Shown here: positions 1-9,798 of the stretch, piece by piece
Position numbering within the stretch: the first letter of the stretch is position 1
Layout of the letters: every line of letters starts with the position of its first letter
Assembly: GCA_964574325.1 (NCBI GenBank)
Contig: CAZNMY010000023.1
Span: 1-64,000 of the forward strand
Direction of reading: 5' to 3'
Length of the DNA: 64,000 nucleotides
Source of the DNA: CAMDPA01 sp964574325
GTDB lineage: Bacteria; Pseudomonadota; Alphaproteobacteria; Rhizobiales; Hyphomicrobiaceae
Program-made: the position numbers and the translations under genes
The notes under the pieces: model-generated
Told to the model about the DNA's origin: nothing
Databases searched by the model: none
Seen by the model: only the letters and a program-made list of their open reading frames with translations

Positions 1-1280
<1,280 letters not shown>

Positions 1281-1346
1281 GTTCGGTTTGGAGCGGAAGG
1301 TTCCGGTAACGGAGGCGAGGCTGGGTCGATCGCAACGCGACGCAGC

Positions 1347-1751
1347 CTACGCTCGATAAGGATTTGTGATTGTGAGCCCGTCGATGACCAGCCCGTGGTG
1401 CATGTCTTCGGAATACAGTGTCGAGCAGCCGGCGAGTACGGCCGAGGCGACGATATTGGAATCGAATATGTGTAGCTGGTATTGCTCGGCCAGGCGCAAC
1501 GCCTGTTCATGGACTTCCAGCGTGAGCGGAACTATTCGACAGGTCGTCCGCACGGTTTTGAGAATATCGCGTACCTCGGCGAAGGACAGCCCGAACTTGC
1601 GACGTCCCACGCGCGTGAACTCGTTGAGCACCTGCACGCTGATGACGGCACCAGCTCTGACGAGGGTATGTGAACGGTCGGCTTTGTCCGTGCCCGCACT
1701 CATCAAGTACACGAGAACATTCGTGTCGAGAAACGGCTCAATAGTCGCCAT
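1347..1751 (-). CDS. vapC: PIN-domain ribonuclease toxin, VapC type
   Basis: A 134-residue single PIN domain, the usual VapC length. The acidic metal-binding residues of the family can be placed: Asp9 in FLDTNVLVY, Glu44 in VLNEFTRV, Asp97 in IFDSNIVASA and an acidic pair near residue 115. VapC toxins are Mg-dependent endoribonucleases that cleave tRNA or rRNA and are held inactive by VapB. The start overlaps the end of the upstream antitoxin gene by 14 bases, so the pair is translationally coupled. It lies on the minus strand between gltB and gltD, which are normally adjacent, so insertion is likely. The RNA target cannot be told from sequence. Confidence 0.92.
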   Translation of the reverse strand: MATIEPFLDTNVLVYLMSAGTDKADRSHTLVRAGAVISVQVLNEFTRVGRRKFGLSFAEVRDILKTVRTTCRIVPLTLEVHEQALRLAEQYQLHIFDSNIVASAVLAGCSTLYSEDMHHGLVIDGLTITNPYRA

Positions 1752-1971
1752 CTTCGTAGGCGTCCGATCGTTTGAACTTGTAGTCGGCAGGGGCGCGGCC
1801 TCGGTACTTCTTCAAGGCGTCGAAAGCCCCGTCTATCTCGGCCTGCGTCCGAAGTGCAGGCTTCGGCGCAGGAAGTACGACGACCTCGTCGCCCTCTTTC
1901 AAGCCCAGGCGCTCGACAAGCTCAGGCGTCAAAACGACGGCCAAACCATCGCCGAACCTCGTTATCTGCAT
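1738..1971 (-). CDS. vapB: AbrB/MazE-type antitoxin, VapB
   Basis: A 77-residue protein with an N-terminal swapped-hairpin AbrB/MazE-type DNA-binding domain (MQITRFGDGLAVVLTPELVERLGLKEGDEVVVLP region, residues 1-34) followed by a charged tail rich in Lys, Arg, Asp and Tyr. In VapB proteins such a tail wraps the toxin active site. It is the first gene of a two-gene unit with vapC. By family precedent the VapBC complex represses its own promoter, which would lie between here and the gltD start. No operator was identified by eye. Confidence 0.88.
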   Translation of the reverse strand: MQITRFGDGLAVVLTPELVERLGLKEGDEVVVLPAPKPALRTQAEIDGAFDALKKYRGRAPADYKFKRSDAYEDGDY

Positions 1972-2069
1972 GGCAACCTCGGTGACGCTGTTTATCGCAG
2001 CTCTTTAGCACACCCAGGCTGACGCCGTCATATACCCCTTAAAGCCTCGACACCCTTCAGGACACGAAA

Positions 2070-3515
2070 ATGGGCAAGATCACCGGCTTCATGGAACTCG
2101 ACCGCGCCGACCGGAAATACAAGCCGGCCGAGGAGCGGACGAAGCATTGGAACGAATTCGTCGTGCCGTTGGGCGACGAAGGCACCAAGGCGCAGGCGAG
2201 CCGTTGCATGGATTGCGGTATCCCGTACTGCCACAACGGCTGCCCGGTGAACAACCAGATCCCCGACTGGAACGATCTGGTCTATCGGGGCGACTGGGAG
2301 ACGGCCGCGCTCAACCTGCATTCCACGAACAACTTCCCCGAGGTTACGGGCCGCGTCTGCCCCGCGCCGTGCGAAGCGTCCTGCACGCTCAACATCGACG
2401 ACAAGCCCGTCACCATCAAAACGATCGAGTGCGCGGTCGCCGACAAGGCGTTCGAGAACGGCTGGGTCGTGCCGCAGCCGCCGGAGAAGAAGACCGGCAA
2501 GAAGGTCGCGATCGTCGGCTCGGGACCGGCAGGTCTCGCCGCCGCCCAGCAACTCGCGCGCGCCGGCCACGACGTGCATCTCTACGAGAAGAACGCCAAG
2601 CCCGGCGGCCTCCTCCGCTACGGCATCCCCGACTTCAAGATGGAAAAGGACATCATCGACCGCCGCGTCGAGCAGATGAAGGCGGAGGGCGTGACGTTCC
2701 ATTGCGGCGTTCACGTCGGCAAGGACCTCAAGGCGAAGAAGCTCGACGCCGACCACGACGCGGTGCTGCTGACCGGCGGTTCGGAAAAGCCGTTCGATTT
2801 CTTCGAGAAGGCGCCCGGCCGCGATCTCGACGGCATCCATTTCGCCATGCACTTCCTGCCTCAGCAGAACCGCCGCGTCGGCGGCGAGAAGCAGCCGGCC
2901 AAGACCAAGGAGATTTCGGCCAAAGGCAAGCATGTCGTCGTGATCGGCGGCGGCGACACCGGCTCGGACTGCATCGGGACGAGCTTTCGGCAAGGTGCCA
3001 AGAGCGTCACCCAACTCGAGATCATGCCGATGCCGCCGGCGATGGAGAACAAGGCTCTGTCCTGGCCGCACTGGCCGATGAAGCTGCGCGTGTCGTCCAG
3101 CCAGGCCGAAGGCGCGAAGGTCGAGTACTCGATCAACACCGTCGGCTTCGCGGGCAAAGATGGCGTCGTCACGGGTCTCAAGTACGTAAAGGTCGACGGC
3201 AAGCTGCAGCCGATCCCGGGCTCGGAAGGCGAGATGCCCGCCGATCTCGTGCTGTTCGCGATGGGCTTCTCGGGCCCCGTCGAGAACGATGTCGTCAAGG
3301 ACTTCGGTCTCGACATCGTGGCGCGCGGCCGTTTCAAGGGCCTCGATGCGGACGAGCGCGACTATCGAATCCGCGGCTCCGGCTCGAAGAAACTGTTCGC
3401 TGCAGGCGACATCCGCCGCGGCCAGTCGCTGGTCGTCTGGGCGATCCGCGAAGGCCGCCAGGCCGCGCACGCGATCGATCGCTTCCTGATGGGCCGCTCC
3501 GATCTGCCGCGGTGA
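2070..3515 (+). CDS. gltD: Glutamate synthase small subunit (beta)
   Basis: A 481-residue FAD- and NADPH-dependent subunit that passes electrons from NADPH through flavin and Fe-S centres to GltB. The N-terminal cysteine motifs for two [4Fe-4S] clusters are visible (Cys46, 49, 54, 58 in CMDCGIPYCHNGC and Cys97, 101, 105 in CPAPCEASC). An FAD-binding GSGPAG follows at 150-155 and an NADPH-binding GGGDTG near 293-298. Length and domain order match the family. The gene is co-directional with gltB, but vapBC lies between them on the other strand, so either a long gltB transcript or a separate promoter in the roughly 100 bases ahead of gltD must serve it. Confidence 0.97.
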   Translation: MGKITGFMELDRADRKYKPAEERTKHWNEFVVPLGDEGTKAQASRCMDCGIPYCHNGCPVNNQIPDWNDLVYRGDWETAALNLHSTNNFPEVTGRVCPAPCEASCTLNIDDKPVTIKTIECAVADKAFENGWVVPQPPEKKTGKKVAIVGSGPAGLAAAQQLARAGHDVHLYEKNAKPGGLLRYGIPDFKMEKDIIDRRVEQMKAEGVTFHCGVHVGKDLKAKKLDADHDAVLLTGGSEKPFDFFEKAPGRDLDGIHFAMHFLPQQNRRVGGEKQPAKTKEISAKGKHVVVIGGGDTGSDCIGTSFRQGAKSVTQLEIMPMPPAMENKALSWPHWPMKLRVSSSQAEGAKVEYSINTVGFAGKDGVVTGLKYVKVDGKLQPIPGSEGEMPADLVLFAMGFSGPVENDVVKDFGLDIVARGRFKGLDADERDYRIRGSGSKKLFAAGDIRRGQSLVVWAIREGRQAAHAIDRFLMGRSDLPR

Positions 3516-3550
3516 GGCGACACGCGAGCCTGGAGGCGAAAGATGCCCGA

Positions 3551-3979
3551 ATGACACATGCCACGCTGCTGCTGCTTCCCGTCTTCGTGCAGGTCGCCAT
3601 GACCTTCGCGCTGCTGTTCTGGATGGGGCCGGCCCGCGTGGGCGCTCTGCAGCGTGGCGAGGTGAAGCTGAAGGATATCGCGCTTGGCCAGAAAGCATGG
3701 CCCGATCGTGTCACCCAGATCTCCAACACGCACGACAACCAGTACCAGCTCCCCGTGCTGTTCTACGTCGCGGTGCTGCTGGCGCTGGTGACGCGGAAGA
3801 CGGACTTCGTCCTCGTTGCAGGCGCCTGGATCTTCGTCGTGAGCCGCATCGCTCACGCCTTGGTGTACGTTACCAGCAACGACGTGCCGCTGCGGTTCCG
3901 AGCCTACGTCGTCGGCGCCTTCACGCTCGTTGCGATGTGGATCTGGCTTGCCTTCCGCATCTTCGCCGAGGGCGCGTGA
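3551..3979 (+). CDS. MAPEG family membrane protein
   Basis: A 142-residue integral membrane protein with four predicted hydrophobic segments (about residues 5-25, 65-80, 85-105 and 120-138). It contains the polar stretch NTHDNQYQLPVLFY, which resembles the conserved loop of the MAPEG superfamily (membrane-associated eicosanoid/glutathione metabolism proteins). Bacterial members of this small subgroup have no assigned substrate. An ATG eight bases upstream opens a tripeptide only, so the ATG used here is the first that gives a protein. It begins about 35 bases after gltD and may be co-transcribed, with no obvious functional link. Confidence 0.8.
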   Translation: MTHATLLLLPVFVQVAMTFALLFWMGPARVGALQRGEVKLKDIALGQKAWPDRVTQISNTHDNQYQLPVLFYVAVLLALVTRKTDFVLVAGAWIFVVSRIAHALVYVTSNDVPLRFRAYVVGAFTLVAMWIWLAFRIFAEGA

Positions 3980-4104
3980 TCGGCTGTTGCCGGCTGCGTA
4001 CTTCTCGCCTATCAGCGCATGCGGGCAGATCGCACCGGCGAAGCCACACTCGGTGGGTTTCACCGGGGGATCGGTCGATCACGCGTTTTTCTGAGGATGA
4101 CCAA

Positions 4105-5400
4105 GTGAAGCCCGGAGCCAGACTGCGCGCAGCCGCCGAGGTGCTGGAGGCGATCGAGACGCGTCACCGTCCCGCAGCCGAGGCGCTGGCCGACTGGGGC
4201 AAGAGCCATCGCTTCGCGGGCTCCGGCGACCGAGCCGCGATCGGCAACCTCGTCTATGACGTGCTGCGGCGGCGGAACTCGCTCGGCCATCGGATGGGCT
4301 CTGATACCCCGCGTGCGCTGGCACTGGCGGCAGCGCGGACCGCTTTCGGCATGAGCATCGTCGAGATCGATGCCGCAGCCGACGGCACGCAGCATGCGCT
4401 CGAGCCGTTGACGGACGCCGAGCGGACGGCGCTGGCACGCGAGGCCGAACCTGGGCTTGCTCCCCACATCGCCGGAGACTTTCCCGAGTGGCTGACGCCG
4501 TCGATGACCCGCAGCTTCGGGGAGCGTGCGGCCGCCGAAGGCGAGGCGCTCGCGCGTCGCGCACCGGTCGACCTGCGCGTCAACACGCTGAAGGCCGAGC
4601 GCGAGAAAGTGCTTCGGGCGCTCGACAGATACGGCGCCGTCACCACGTCCATGTCGCCGATCGGCATCCGTATTCCAGCCCCCAGCGGTCCCGGCCGCAC
4701 GCCGAACGTGGAGACCGAGACGGGGCATGGCAAGGGCTGGTTCGAAATCCAGGACGAAGGCAGCCAGATCGCGGCGCTCATGGCGGGCGCGGGGCCGCGC
4801 AGTCAGGTGCTCGATCTGTGCGCGGGCTCCGGCGGCAAGACGCTCGCTCTTGCAGCCGTGATGCAGAACACCGGCCAGATCTACGCATACGACGACAGCC
4901 GCGCGAGGCTGCGTCCGATCTTCGAGCGCCTGAAGCGGGCCGGCGCGCGCAACGTGCAGGTCCTCGATGCCGGTGACGAGGCGGCGCTCGCAGCGATGGG
5001 GCCGCGTTTCGATCTCGTTCTCGTCGACGCGCCGTGCACGGGCTCCGGCGTCTGGCGGCGGCGGCCGGATGCGAAATGGCGGGTGCGCCCTGCCAATCTC
5101 GCCGAGCGTCAGGTCGAGCAGCGCACGGTGCTCGACCTCGCGGCGAAGTCGGTGAAACCCGGCGGTCGCATCGTCTATGTCACGTGCTCTGTGCTGCCGG
5201 AAGAGAACGTCGACACGATCGCGAGCTTCACCGCAGCCGAGCCGCACTTCTCGATCGTCCCGTTCGCAGTGCCGTGGGCCGCCGCGTTCTCCACACCGCC
5301 CCCCGTATCCGCGGACGGCCGTACCGACACGCTGCTGCTCACGCCGGCGCGTCACGGCACCGACGGCTTCTTCGTCGCCACGCTGAAGCGGTCCGCCTGA
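4105..5400 (+). CDS. RsmB/NOP-family RNA (cytosine-C5) methyltransferase
   Basis: A 431-residue SAM-dependent methyltransferase of the RsmB/NOP2/Sun family, which methylates C5 of cytosine in rRNA (position 967 of 16S rRNA for RsmB itself). The N-terminal part (1-140) is the helical NusB-like extension. The catalytic part has the SAM-binding DLCAGSGGKT (237-246), the DAPC motif with Cys311 and the TCS motif with Cys361, the two cysteines used in catalysis and product release. The start is a GTG preceded by GAGG; a nearby ATG leads at once to a stop. Whether it is the true RsmB orthologue is not certain, because related paralogues share all motifs. Confidence 0.88.
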   Translation: MKPGARLRAAAEVLEAIETRHRPAAEALADWGKSHRFAGSGDRAAIGNLVYDVLRRRNSLGHRMGSDTPRALALAAARTAFGMSIVEIDAAADGTQHALEPLTDAERTALAREAEPGLAPHIAGDFPEWLTPSMTRSFGERAAAEGEALARRAPVDLRVNTLKAEREKVLRALDRYGAVTTSMSPIGIRIPAPSGPGRTPNVETETGHGKGWFEIQDEGSQIAALMAGAGPRSQVLDLCAGSGGKTLALAAVMQNTGQIYAYDDSRARLRPIFERLKRAGARNVQVLDAGDEAALAAMGPRFDLVLVDAPCTGSGVWRRRPDAKWRVRPANLAERQVEQRTVLDLAAKSVKPGGRIVYVTCSVLPEENVDTIASFTAAEPHFSIVPFAVPWAAAFSTPPPVSADGRTDTLLLTPARHGTDGFFVATLKRSA

Positions 5401-6009
5401 CGCATCAGGGCAACACCGACACGCGCGCGCAGGAAAATCGGAGGCTTCCCGGTTTCTTTGCGGGAAACCCTTATTCTCCTATTGCAATGGTTGAAGCCGC
5501 GCTTATCTTCCTTCGCCGTTGGGACCAGCGGGGTCCCGTATCGGCACGGCCGAACTGCACGCTTTCGCCAGGGGTCTTCTGTCGTGTCTCCGGACAGGGA
5601 GGAGTTGGCGCTCGTATGCAGGCTGCGGCATGCGGAGGACAGTCGTCCATCATGGCACCAGCTTCCGAGGCGAAGCGGCCTGAACGCACGTACGACGTGC
5701 GCTCCTCCCTCGATCCGACACCGGATCGCGAGGCACTCACATCGTGTAAAACCAGCGAAATCGAGTGCTGGAACGATGGCGGCGGCGCAGCAAGCGTCGC
5801 CGAATACGTTTTCGGCGCTCATCCCCAGGGACCGCCGGGGAAGGAAGCGGCTCTCTGAGAGCCGCCGCCGCGTCAGCGGCACGAGGCCGGTGCCTGTGAG
5901 GGCCGAGCCCGAACGCGCCGGCTCCGTCACGTCCGCTCCGGTCACGTCGGGGCAGGATGCGGCCTGTCCCCTTTCCCTGTCATCCCCAGCGAACACTCCG
6001 AAGAGCGCC
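5401..6009. other. Intergenic region without a convincing gene; contains a hairpin
   Basis: Open frames exist on both strands but show off-frame composition (runs of Arg/Ser, no family similarity). A perfect 8-base inverted repeat with a 3-base loop (GCGGCTCT / AGAGCCGC) lies at 5847-5865, and the bases around it (roughly 5800-5990) look like repeat-derived DNA, with several short GC-rich self-complementary stretches. A shorter hairpin (GGTTTC / GAAACC) lies about 50 bases after the methyltransferase stop and could help end transcription. The promoter of the downstream SET-domain gene should be in here, but no clear -35/-10 pair was recognised. Confidence 0.5.
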
Positions 6010-6627
6010 ATGTCTCACCTCGAGCAGCAGATGGACGTCCGACGATCGTCGCAGGCTTCGAATTCCTATCTCTCCGCCAAGTGCATCGTCCGCATCGCCG
6101 AAGAAAAAGGCGGCTACGCCGTTTATGCCGCCGAGCCCATCGCGAAGGGCGAGCTCCTGGTGATGTGGAGCGGCACCCTCGTCGACGGCGCCAGGCTCGA
6201 AACGCTGCCGGATGCCTTCCGCCGCCACTCGCTGCAGGTCGAGGAGGATCTGTTCCTGGTCTCGCTGACCGACTGCGAGCCGGCCGATTACGTCAATCAC
6301 AGTTGCAATCCGAACGCGGGCCTCAGCGGCCAGATCTCGCTGGTCTCGATGCGCGATATCCAGGCCGGCGAAGAGATCACCTACGACTACGCGATGAGCG
6401 ACGGTTCCGACTACGACGTTTTCCCCTGCTCGTGCGGCGCTCCGCAGTGCCGGGGCCACGTCGGCGGCAAGGACTGGCGCAACGAGGCGCTGTGGGTCCG
6501 CTATGCCGGGTACTACTCGCCTTATCTCGCAGCGCGCATCGTGCGCCTCAAGAGCCGCCGCCGCGCACAATCGAGGCGCGCACGTATCGAGGGCCTGGGC
6601 AAGCCTGCGAGCCTGCTGACGACCTGA
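6010..6627 (+). CDS. SET-domain protein with post-SET-like cysteine motif
   Basis: A 205-residue SET-domain protein; SET domains are SAM-dependent protein lysine methyltransferases best known from eukaryotic histones and also present in some bacteria. Visible landmarks are the N-terminal G-Y-A-V-Y-A-A strand, the pseudo-knot motif NHSCNPN (96-102), GEEITYDYA (120-128) and a post-SET cysteine cluster CSCGAPQC (Cys140, 142, 147). Together with Cys99 these could bind zinc as in eukaryotic enzymes. A basic Arg-rich tail follows from about residue 180. The ATG was chosen because homology-like sequence begins just after it, although the frame is open further upstream. The substrate is unknown. A second, shorter SET protein lies convergently just downstream. 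Confidence 0.85.
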   Translation: MSHLEQQMDVRRSSQASNSYLSAKCIVRIAEEKGGYAVYAAEPIAKGELLVMWSGTLVDGARLETLPDAFRRHSLQVEEDLFLVSLTDCEPADYVNHSCNPNAGLSGQISLVSMRDIQAGEEITYDYAMSDGSDYDVFPCSCGAPQCRGHVGGKDWRNEALWVRYAGYYSPYLAARIVRLKSRRRAQSRRARIEGLGKPASLLTT

Positions 6628-6681
6628 AGCTCCAGGGGCGAACTCCCCCGATCAGAACTACTTGGATCGGAACGACTGAGA

Positions 6682-7077
6682 TCAGGGCGCGACTTTCAAC
6701 CGGAACTCCATGTCGAACTCGGCGTAATTGCAGGTGATCTCTTCACCCGGCTGGATATCGCGCGTGGCGATGTCCTGCCCGAAGATGTTGGCGCTGTCGG
6801 GGTAGTCGCCTCTGGTGTTCGCGTCGTCCGCGTGGTTCACGAACCGCGCGTTGTCCAGGCAGTAGATGTAGAGCCCGGTCTTGCGGTCGAGATAGCTGTA
6901 GCGCAGCAGCGCGCTCTTCATCGGCTCGGCGATGGCCTCGACCACCTCGCGCGAAAGTAGCTGATCGAGCCCCGGCGTGAACTTCCAGGTCGGGGTTCCC
7001 CTGGGGATGAACTCGTCTGCGAAGACGCCGATGCCCTCGATCGGGCTCATACCCAGGCGGGTCTTGACCAGCAGCAT
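6682..7077 (-). CDS. Small SET-domain protein
   Basis: A 131-residue minimal SET domain: an N-terminal strand block with GIGVFADEFIPRGT (residues 15-28), the NH of RFVNHADDANT at 81-82, and GEEITCNYAEF at 111-121. It lacks the post-SET cysteine cluster of its neighbour, so the C-terminal part of the substrate channel must be formed differently. The length is that of compact bacterial or viral SET proteins. It converges with the larger SET gene (55 bases between stops) and is not an obvious duplicate, since sequence outside the core motifs differs. Enzymatic activity is plausible but unproven. Confidence 0.82.
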   Translation of the reverse strand: MLLVKTRLGMSPIEGIGVFADEFIPRGTPTWKFTPGLDQLLSREVVEAIAEPMKSALLRYSYLDRKTGLYIYCLDNARFVNHADDANTRGDYPDSANIFGQDIATRDIQPGEEITCNYAEFDMEFRLKVAP

Positions 7078-7161
7078 CCGACGTTCCCCGATAATGCCTC
7101 AGCGGTGCGCCCTTACAATGGTTCGCCCGAGGGCTGTCAAGCGACTGTCCAAGTCACGCAA

Positions 7162-7256
7162 GTCATCCCGGTGCTCGTCACCGGGATCCAGGGTGCTCCA
7201 ATTGCAATGCTCCGAGTTGTGGCATTCTGGATCCCGGGCACAAGGCCCGGGATGAC
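7162..7256. repeat. Dispersed palindromic repeat (GTCATCCCGG type)
   Basis: An imperfect inverted repeat of about 95 bases. The left arm begins GTCATCCCGG and runs to CCGGGATCCAG; the right arm is the complement, CTGGATCCCGGG to CCCGGGATGAC. It lies between the small SET gene and the hydrolase gene. Arms with this ending recur in the window at 42061-42193, and a half copy with the shared core TGCTCGTC(A/T)CCGGGATCCA is at 38569-38587. Such elements are widespread between genes in Rhizobiales. Confidence 0.75.
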
Positions 7257-7360
7257 CTTACTTCCCTTGATGTGCCCTCCGGGAAGGCGTTGCCTGCCGG
7301 CGGCGGCCGTGTCATGCCGCGATCACTGTTCAAGCTGCGACCAGTGCGGAGAACGCGACT

Positions 7361-8005
7361 TTGGAAATGCTCGTCACGGGGCCGGATGACGGCCCGCTGC
7401 TGCTCCTCGCCCATGGCGCCGGCGCGCAGATGGATAGCCCGTTCATGGAGGCGTTCGCCGCGCTGATGGCCGAGCGCGGCATCGGCGTGGCGCGTTTCGA
7501 GTTCCCCTACATGGCGGCGCGCCGGGCCGGGGGCAAGAAACGTCCGCCGCCGAAGGCCGAAACGATGATGCCGTCCTACGTCGAGGCGGTTGCGCAGTGC
7601 CGGTCGGGTCATCCGGATCGCCCGCTGTTCATCGGCGGAAAATCGATGGGCGGCCGCATCGCGAGCCTCGTCGCGGACGCGGTCTACGCGCAGGGCGACT
7701 GCAAGGGGCTCGCGTGCCTGGGCTATCCGTTCCATCCGCCGAATATTCCCGACAAGCCGCGCACTGCGCATCTCCTCGCGCTGCAATGTCCCGCGTTGAT
7801 CGTCCAGGGCGAACGCGATCCGTTCGGCACCAAGGCCGAAATCGAGGCGTTCGGTCTCGCCCCCTCGATCTCCTTCCATTGGGCCGGCGACGGCGATCAC
7901 GACTTCGGGCCGCGCGGCGGCTCCGGGCACACCCGCAAGGGCAATCTCGCCGCCGCCGCCGATGCCGTCGCGGCGTTCGTCGCTGCACGGCGGCCAAGCA
8001 AATAG
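7361..8005 (+). CDS. Small alpha/beta-hydrolase (KANL3/Tex30-like)
   Basis: A 214-residue alpha/beta-hydrolase fold protein. The oxyanion region LLAHGAGA (16-22) is followed by the nucleophile elbow GGKSMGGR with Ser95; Asp153 in GERDPFG and His180 in DGDHDF complete a likely triad. The compact form without a lid resembles the KANL3/Tex30/dienelactone-hydrolase-like group, whose bacterial substrates are mostly unknown. The TTG start is preferred because GGAGA lies 8 bases ahead; an in-frame ATG two codons later would be 14 bases from it. The gene ends about 70 bases before the cupin dioxygenase gene on the same strand and may be co-transcribed with it. Confidence 0.82.
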   Translation: MEMLVTGPDDGPLLLLAHGAGAQMDSPFMEAFAALMAERGIGVARFEFPYMAARRAGGKKRPPPKAETMMPSYVEAVAQCRSGHPDRPLFIGGKSMGGRIASLVADAVYAQGDCKGLACLGYPFHPPNIPDKPRTAHLLALQCPALIVQGERDPFGTKAEIEAFGLAPSISFHWAGDGDHDFGPRGGSGHTRKGNLAAAADAVAAFVAARRPSK

Positions 8006-8077
8006 GTGCGGGTTCGATTGGCCTCGGCCCGAATTCGGCTTAGGCTCTCGGCCAACCAAGCCATCCGGAGAGACGCC

Positions 8078-9322
8078 ATGGACACCGATCCCCGCGCGAA
8101 GCCTCACGCGCCCGCCCACGCCGCACGCGCGCCGCTGGCCGCCAAGGCCCGGGAGGCGATGGAGAAGCTCAACGGCGAAGCCGGGCATCTCGCGATCTGG
8201 CTCAGGACCCAGGCGAACGCGCCCTCGCAGAAGCCGTGGTTCACGCATACCGGCGCGGCCGATGCCGGCGAGATGGCACAGGGCAAGGTCGCGGCGGGTC
8301 AGATGAAGGCATCGCCGCATCACTGGAAGTGGCGGGAGATCTCGCCCTACCTGGACAGAATCGCGCAGATCGCCGCCAACGCGGACGTCCCGCCCGTCGA
8401 GTTCGCCGAGCGCCAGCAGTTCCTGCTGACCAACCCCGGTCTCGCCGGCCGGCTGCAGGTCGCCTCGACGATCCGCTGCGCCGTGTCGATCTACAACCCG
8501 GGCGACCTCGCGCGCGCTCATCTACACACGCCGAACGCGAGCCGCACGATCCTGTCGGACAGCGGCGGCTACACCAACGTCGAGGGCGAGAAGATCCGCG
8601 CCGCGCGCGGCGATCTCATCCTGACGCCGAACGGCACGTGGCACGATCACGGCAACGACGACAAGAAGCCGGTCGTGTGGATCGACACGCTCGATTGGCC
8701 GATCCTCGAGTTCCTCGATTGCATCTGGCTCGACGAGGACATGCCCACAGGGACCGTCGATGTCAGCGCGAACGTGCAGATCCAGAAAACCTCGCTCGAT
8801 GCCGGATACTCGCAGCGCGCTTACGGACGCGGTGGCCTCGTCCCGTCGTTTCTCGAGCACAACCGCGGCGCGGGCCACGGCGTGTCCCCCAACGTGCATT
8901 ATCGCGGCGCCGACATTCGCGCGGCATTGGATGGGCTACGCGGCGAGAGAGGCTGTTCTTACGAGGGCGTGCCGCTCGACATCGTCAATCCCGTAAACGG
9001 CGCTCCTTTGTTCGCGACGCTCGGCTTCGGCGCGCAGATGCTGCGCGCGGGCGAGGAAACGCTGGCGAAGCGCGAAACCTCCAACGTCGTCTACGTCGTG
9101 CTCGAAGGGCGCGGGCAGACGGAGGTCGGTGGCCGCACCTTCGACTGGGAGGAGAACGACATATTCGTGGTGCCGAACTTCCTGTGGCGTCGCCATGTCA
9201 ACAAGGGCACGAAGGACGCCGTGCTCTACACCATGCACGACCGGCCGCTGCTCCAGAAGATCGGCCAGTACCGCGTACAGGGCCGCGCCAAGGACGGCAC
9301 CGTCGTGCAGATCGTGACGTGA
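8078..9322 (+). CDS. Gentisate 1,2-dioxygenase-like cupin protein
   Basis: A 414-residue bicupin resembling gentisate 1,2-dioxygenase, an Fe(II) enzyme that opens the ring of 2,5-dihydroxybenzoate to maleylpyruvate. The first cupin holds HLHTPNASRTIL and the segment RRGDLILTPNG-TWHDHGN-like (here ARGDLILTPNGTWHDHGN), both characteristic of the family. The second, C-terminal cupin shows LEGRGQTEVGGRTFDWEENDIF. A GGAG Shine-Dalgarno sits 8 bases before the ATG. The protein is longer than typical gentisate dioxygenases (about 350 residues) by an N-terminal extension of roughly 50 residues. No maleylpyruvate isomerase or fumarylpyruvate hydrolase gene is next to it, so a related ring-cleavage substrate is also possible. 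Confidence 0.8.
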   Translation: MDTDPRAKPHAPAHAARAPLAAKAREAMEKLNGEAGHLAIWLRTQANAPSQKPWFTHTGAADAGEMAQGKVAAGQMKASPHHWKWREISPYLDRIAQIAANADVPPVEFAERQQFLLTNPGLAGRLQVASTIRCAVSIYNPGDLARAHLHTPNASRTILSDSGGYTNVEGEKIRAARGDLILTPNGTWHDHGNDDKKPVVWIDTLDWPILEFLDCIWLDEDMPTGTVDVSANVQIQKTSLDAGYSQRAYGRGGLVPSFLEHNRGAGHGVSPNVHYRGADIRAALDGLRGERGCSYEGVPLDIVNPVNGAPLFATLGFGAQMLRAGEETLAKRETSNVVYVVLEGRGQTEVGGRTFDWEENDIFVVPNFLWRRHVNKGTKDAVLYTMHDRPLLQKIGQYRVQGRAKDGTVVQIVT

Positions 9323-9350
9323 TCGGATTGTTGGAAATCTCATCTCCTGT

Positions 9351-9465
9351 CGTCATGGCCGCGCAGGCGGCCATCCACGTCACGTCTCGGTCCATGCCAA
9401 TCGTGGGTTGGCAGTGCTTCTCGTCTCGATGAGGCGTGGATGGCCCGCCTCCGCGGACCGTGACG
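9351..9465. repeat. Dispersed palindromic repeat (CGTCATGGCC...GGCCATCCACG type)
   Basis: An imperfect inverted repeat of about 115 bases directly after the cupin gene. The left arm reads CGTCATGGCCGCG-CAGGCGGCCATCCACG and the right arm its complement, CGTGGATGGCCCGCCTCCGCGG to TGACG. It is of a different family from the GTCATCCCGG palindromes in this window. Repeats of this kind, with CGTCATGGCC and GGCCATCCACG ends, are common between genes in Bradyrhizobium relatives. The remaining DNA to 9798 shows no supported gene. Confidence 0.7.
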
Positions 9466-9798
9466 TCGTTCCTCAGTCGTTGGAGTATCCGACCTTTCGT
9501 CATCACCCAATTCAGCCGGTTGATCCAGGACACGAACGAGTTCGTCGATGAACCTCGGACCCCGTCTTCGGGCGGCATGACGACGGGCGATGGTGGCGGG
9601 TTGCCGCTGGCGCTTACCCGAGAGCGTGCGGTAGCACCGCGTCAGAGGAGACATTCGGACAATCAGGTAGTTTGCATGCGAGCATCAGCCGCCGGATCCA
9701 TCAAATCCCCGCGATTGCCCCGCTTTCGTACTTGGCGGGTCGAGGGCCGGCATCGATACTCGCACCTCGAGACTGCACACGAGTGTTTCTGGGCGATC

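Noticed and set aside
2028..3698. 556-codon open frame on the minus strand opposite gltD
   Set aside because: Off-frame shadow of gltD, dominated by Arg/Ala/Asp runs, with no family similarity.
5352..6011. 219-codon minus-strand frame between the methyltransferase and SET genes
   Set aside because: Low-similarity, repeat-like composition spanning the hairpin region; no ribosome binding site or family motif.
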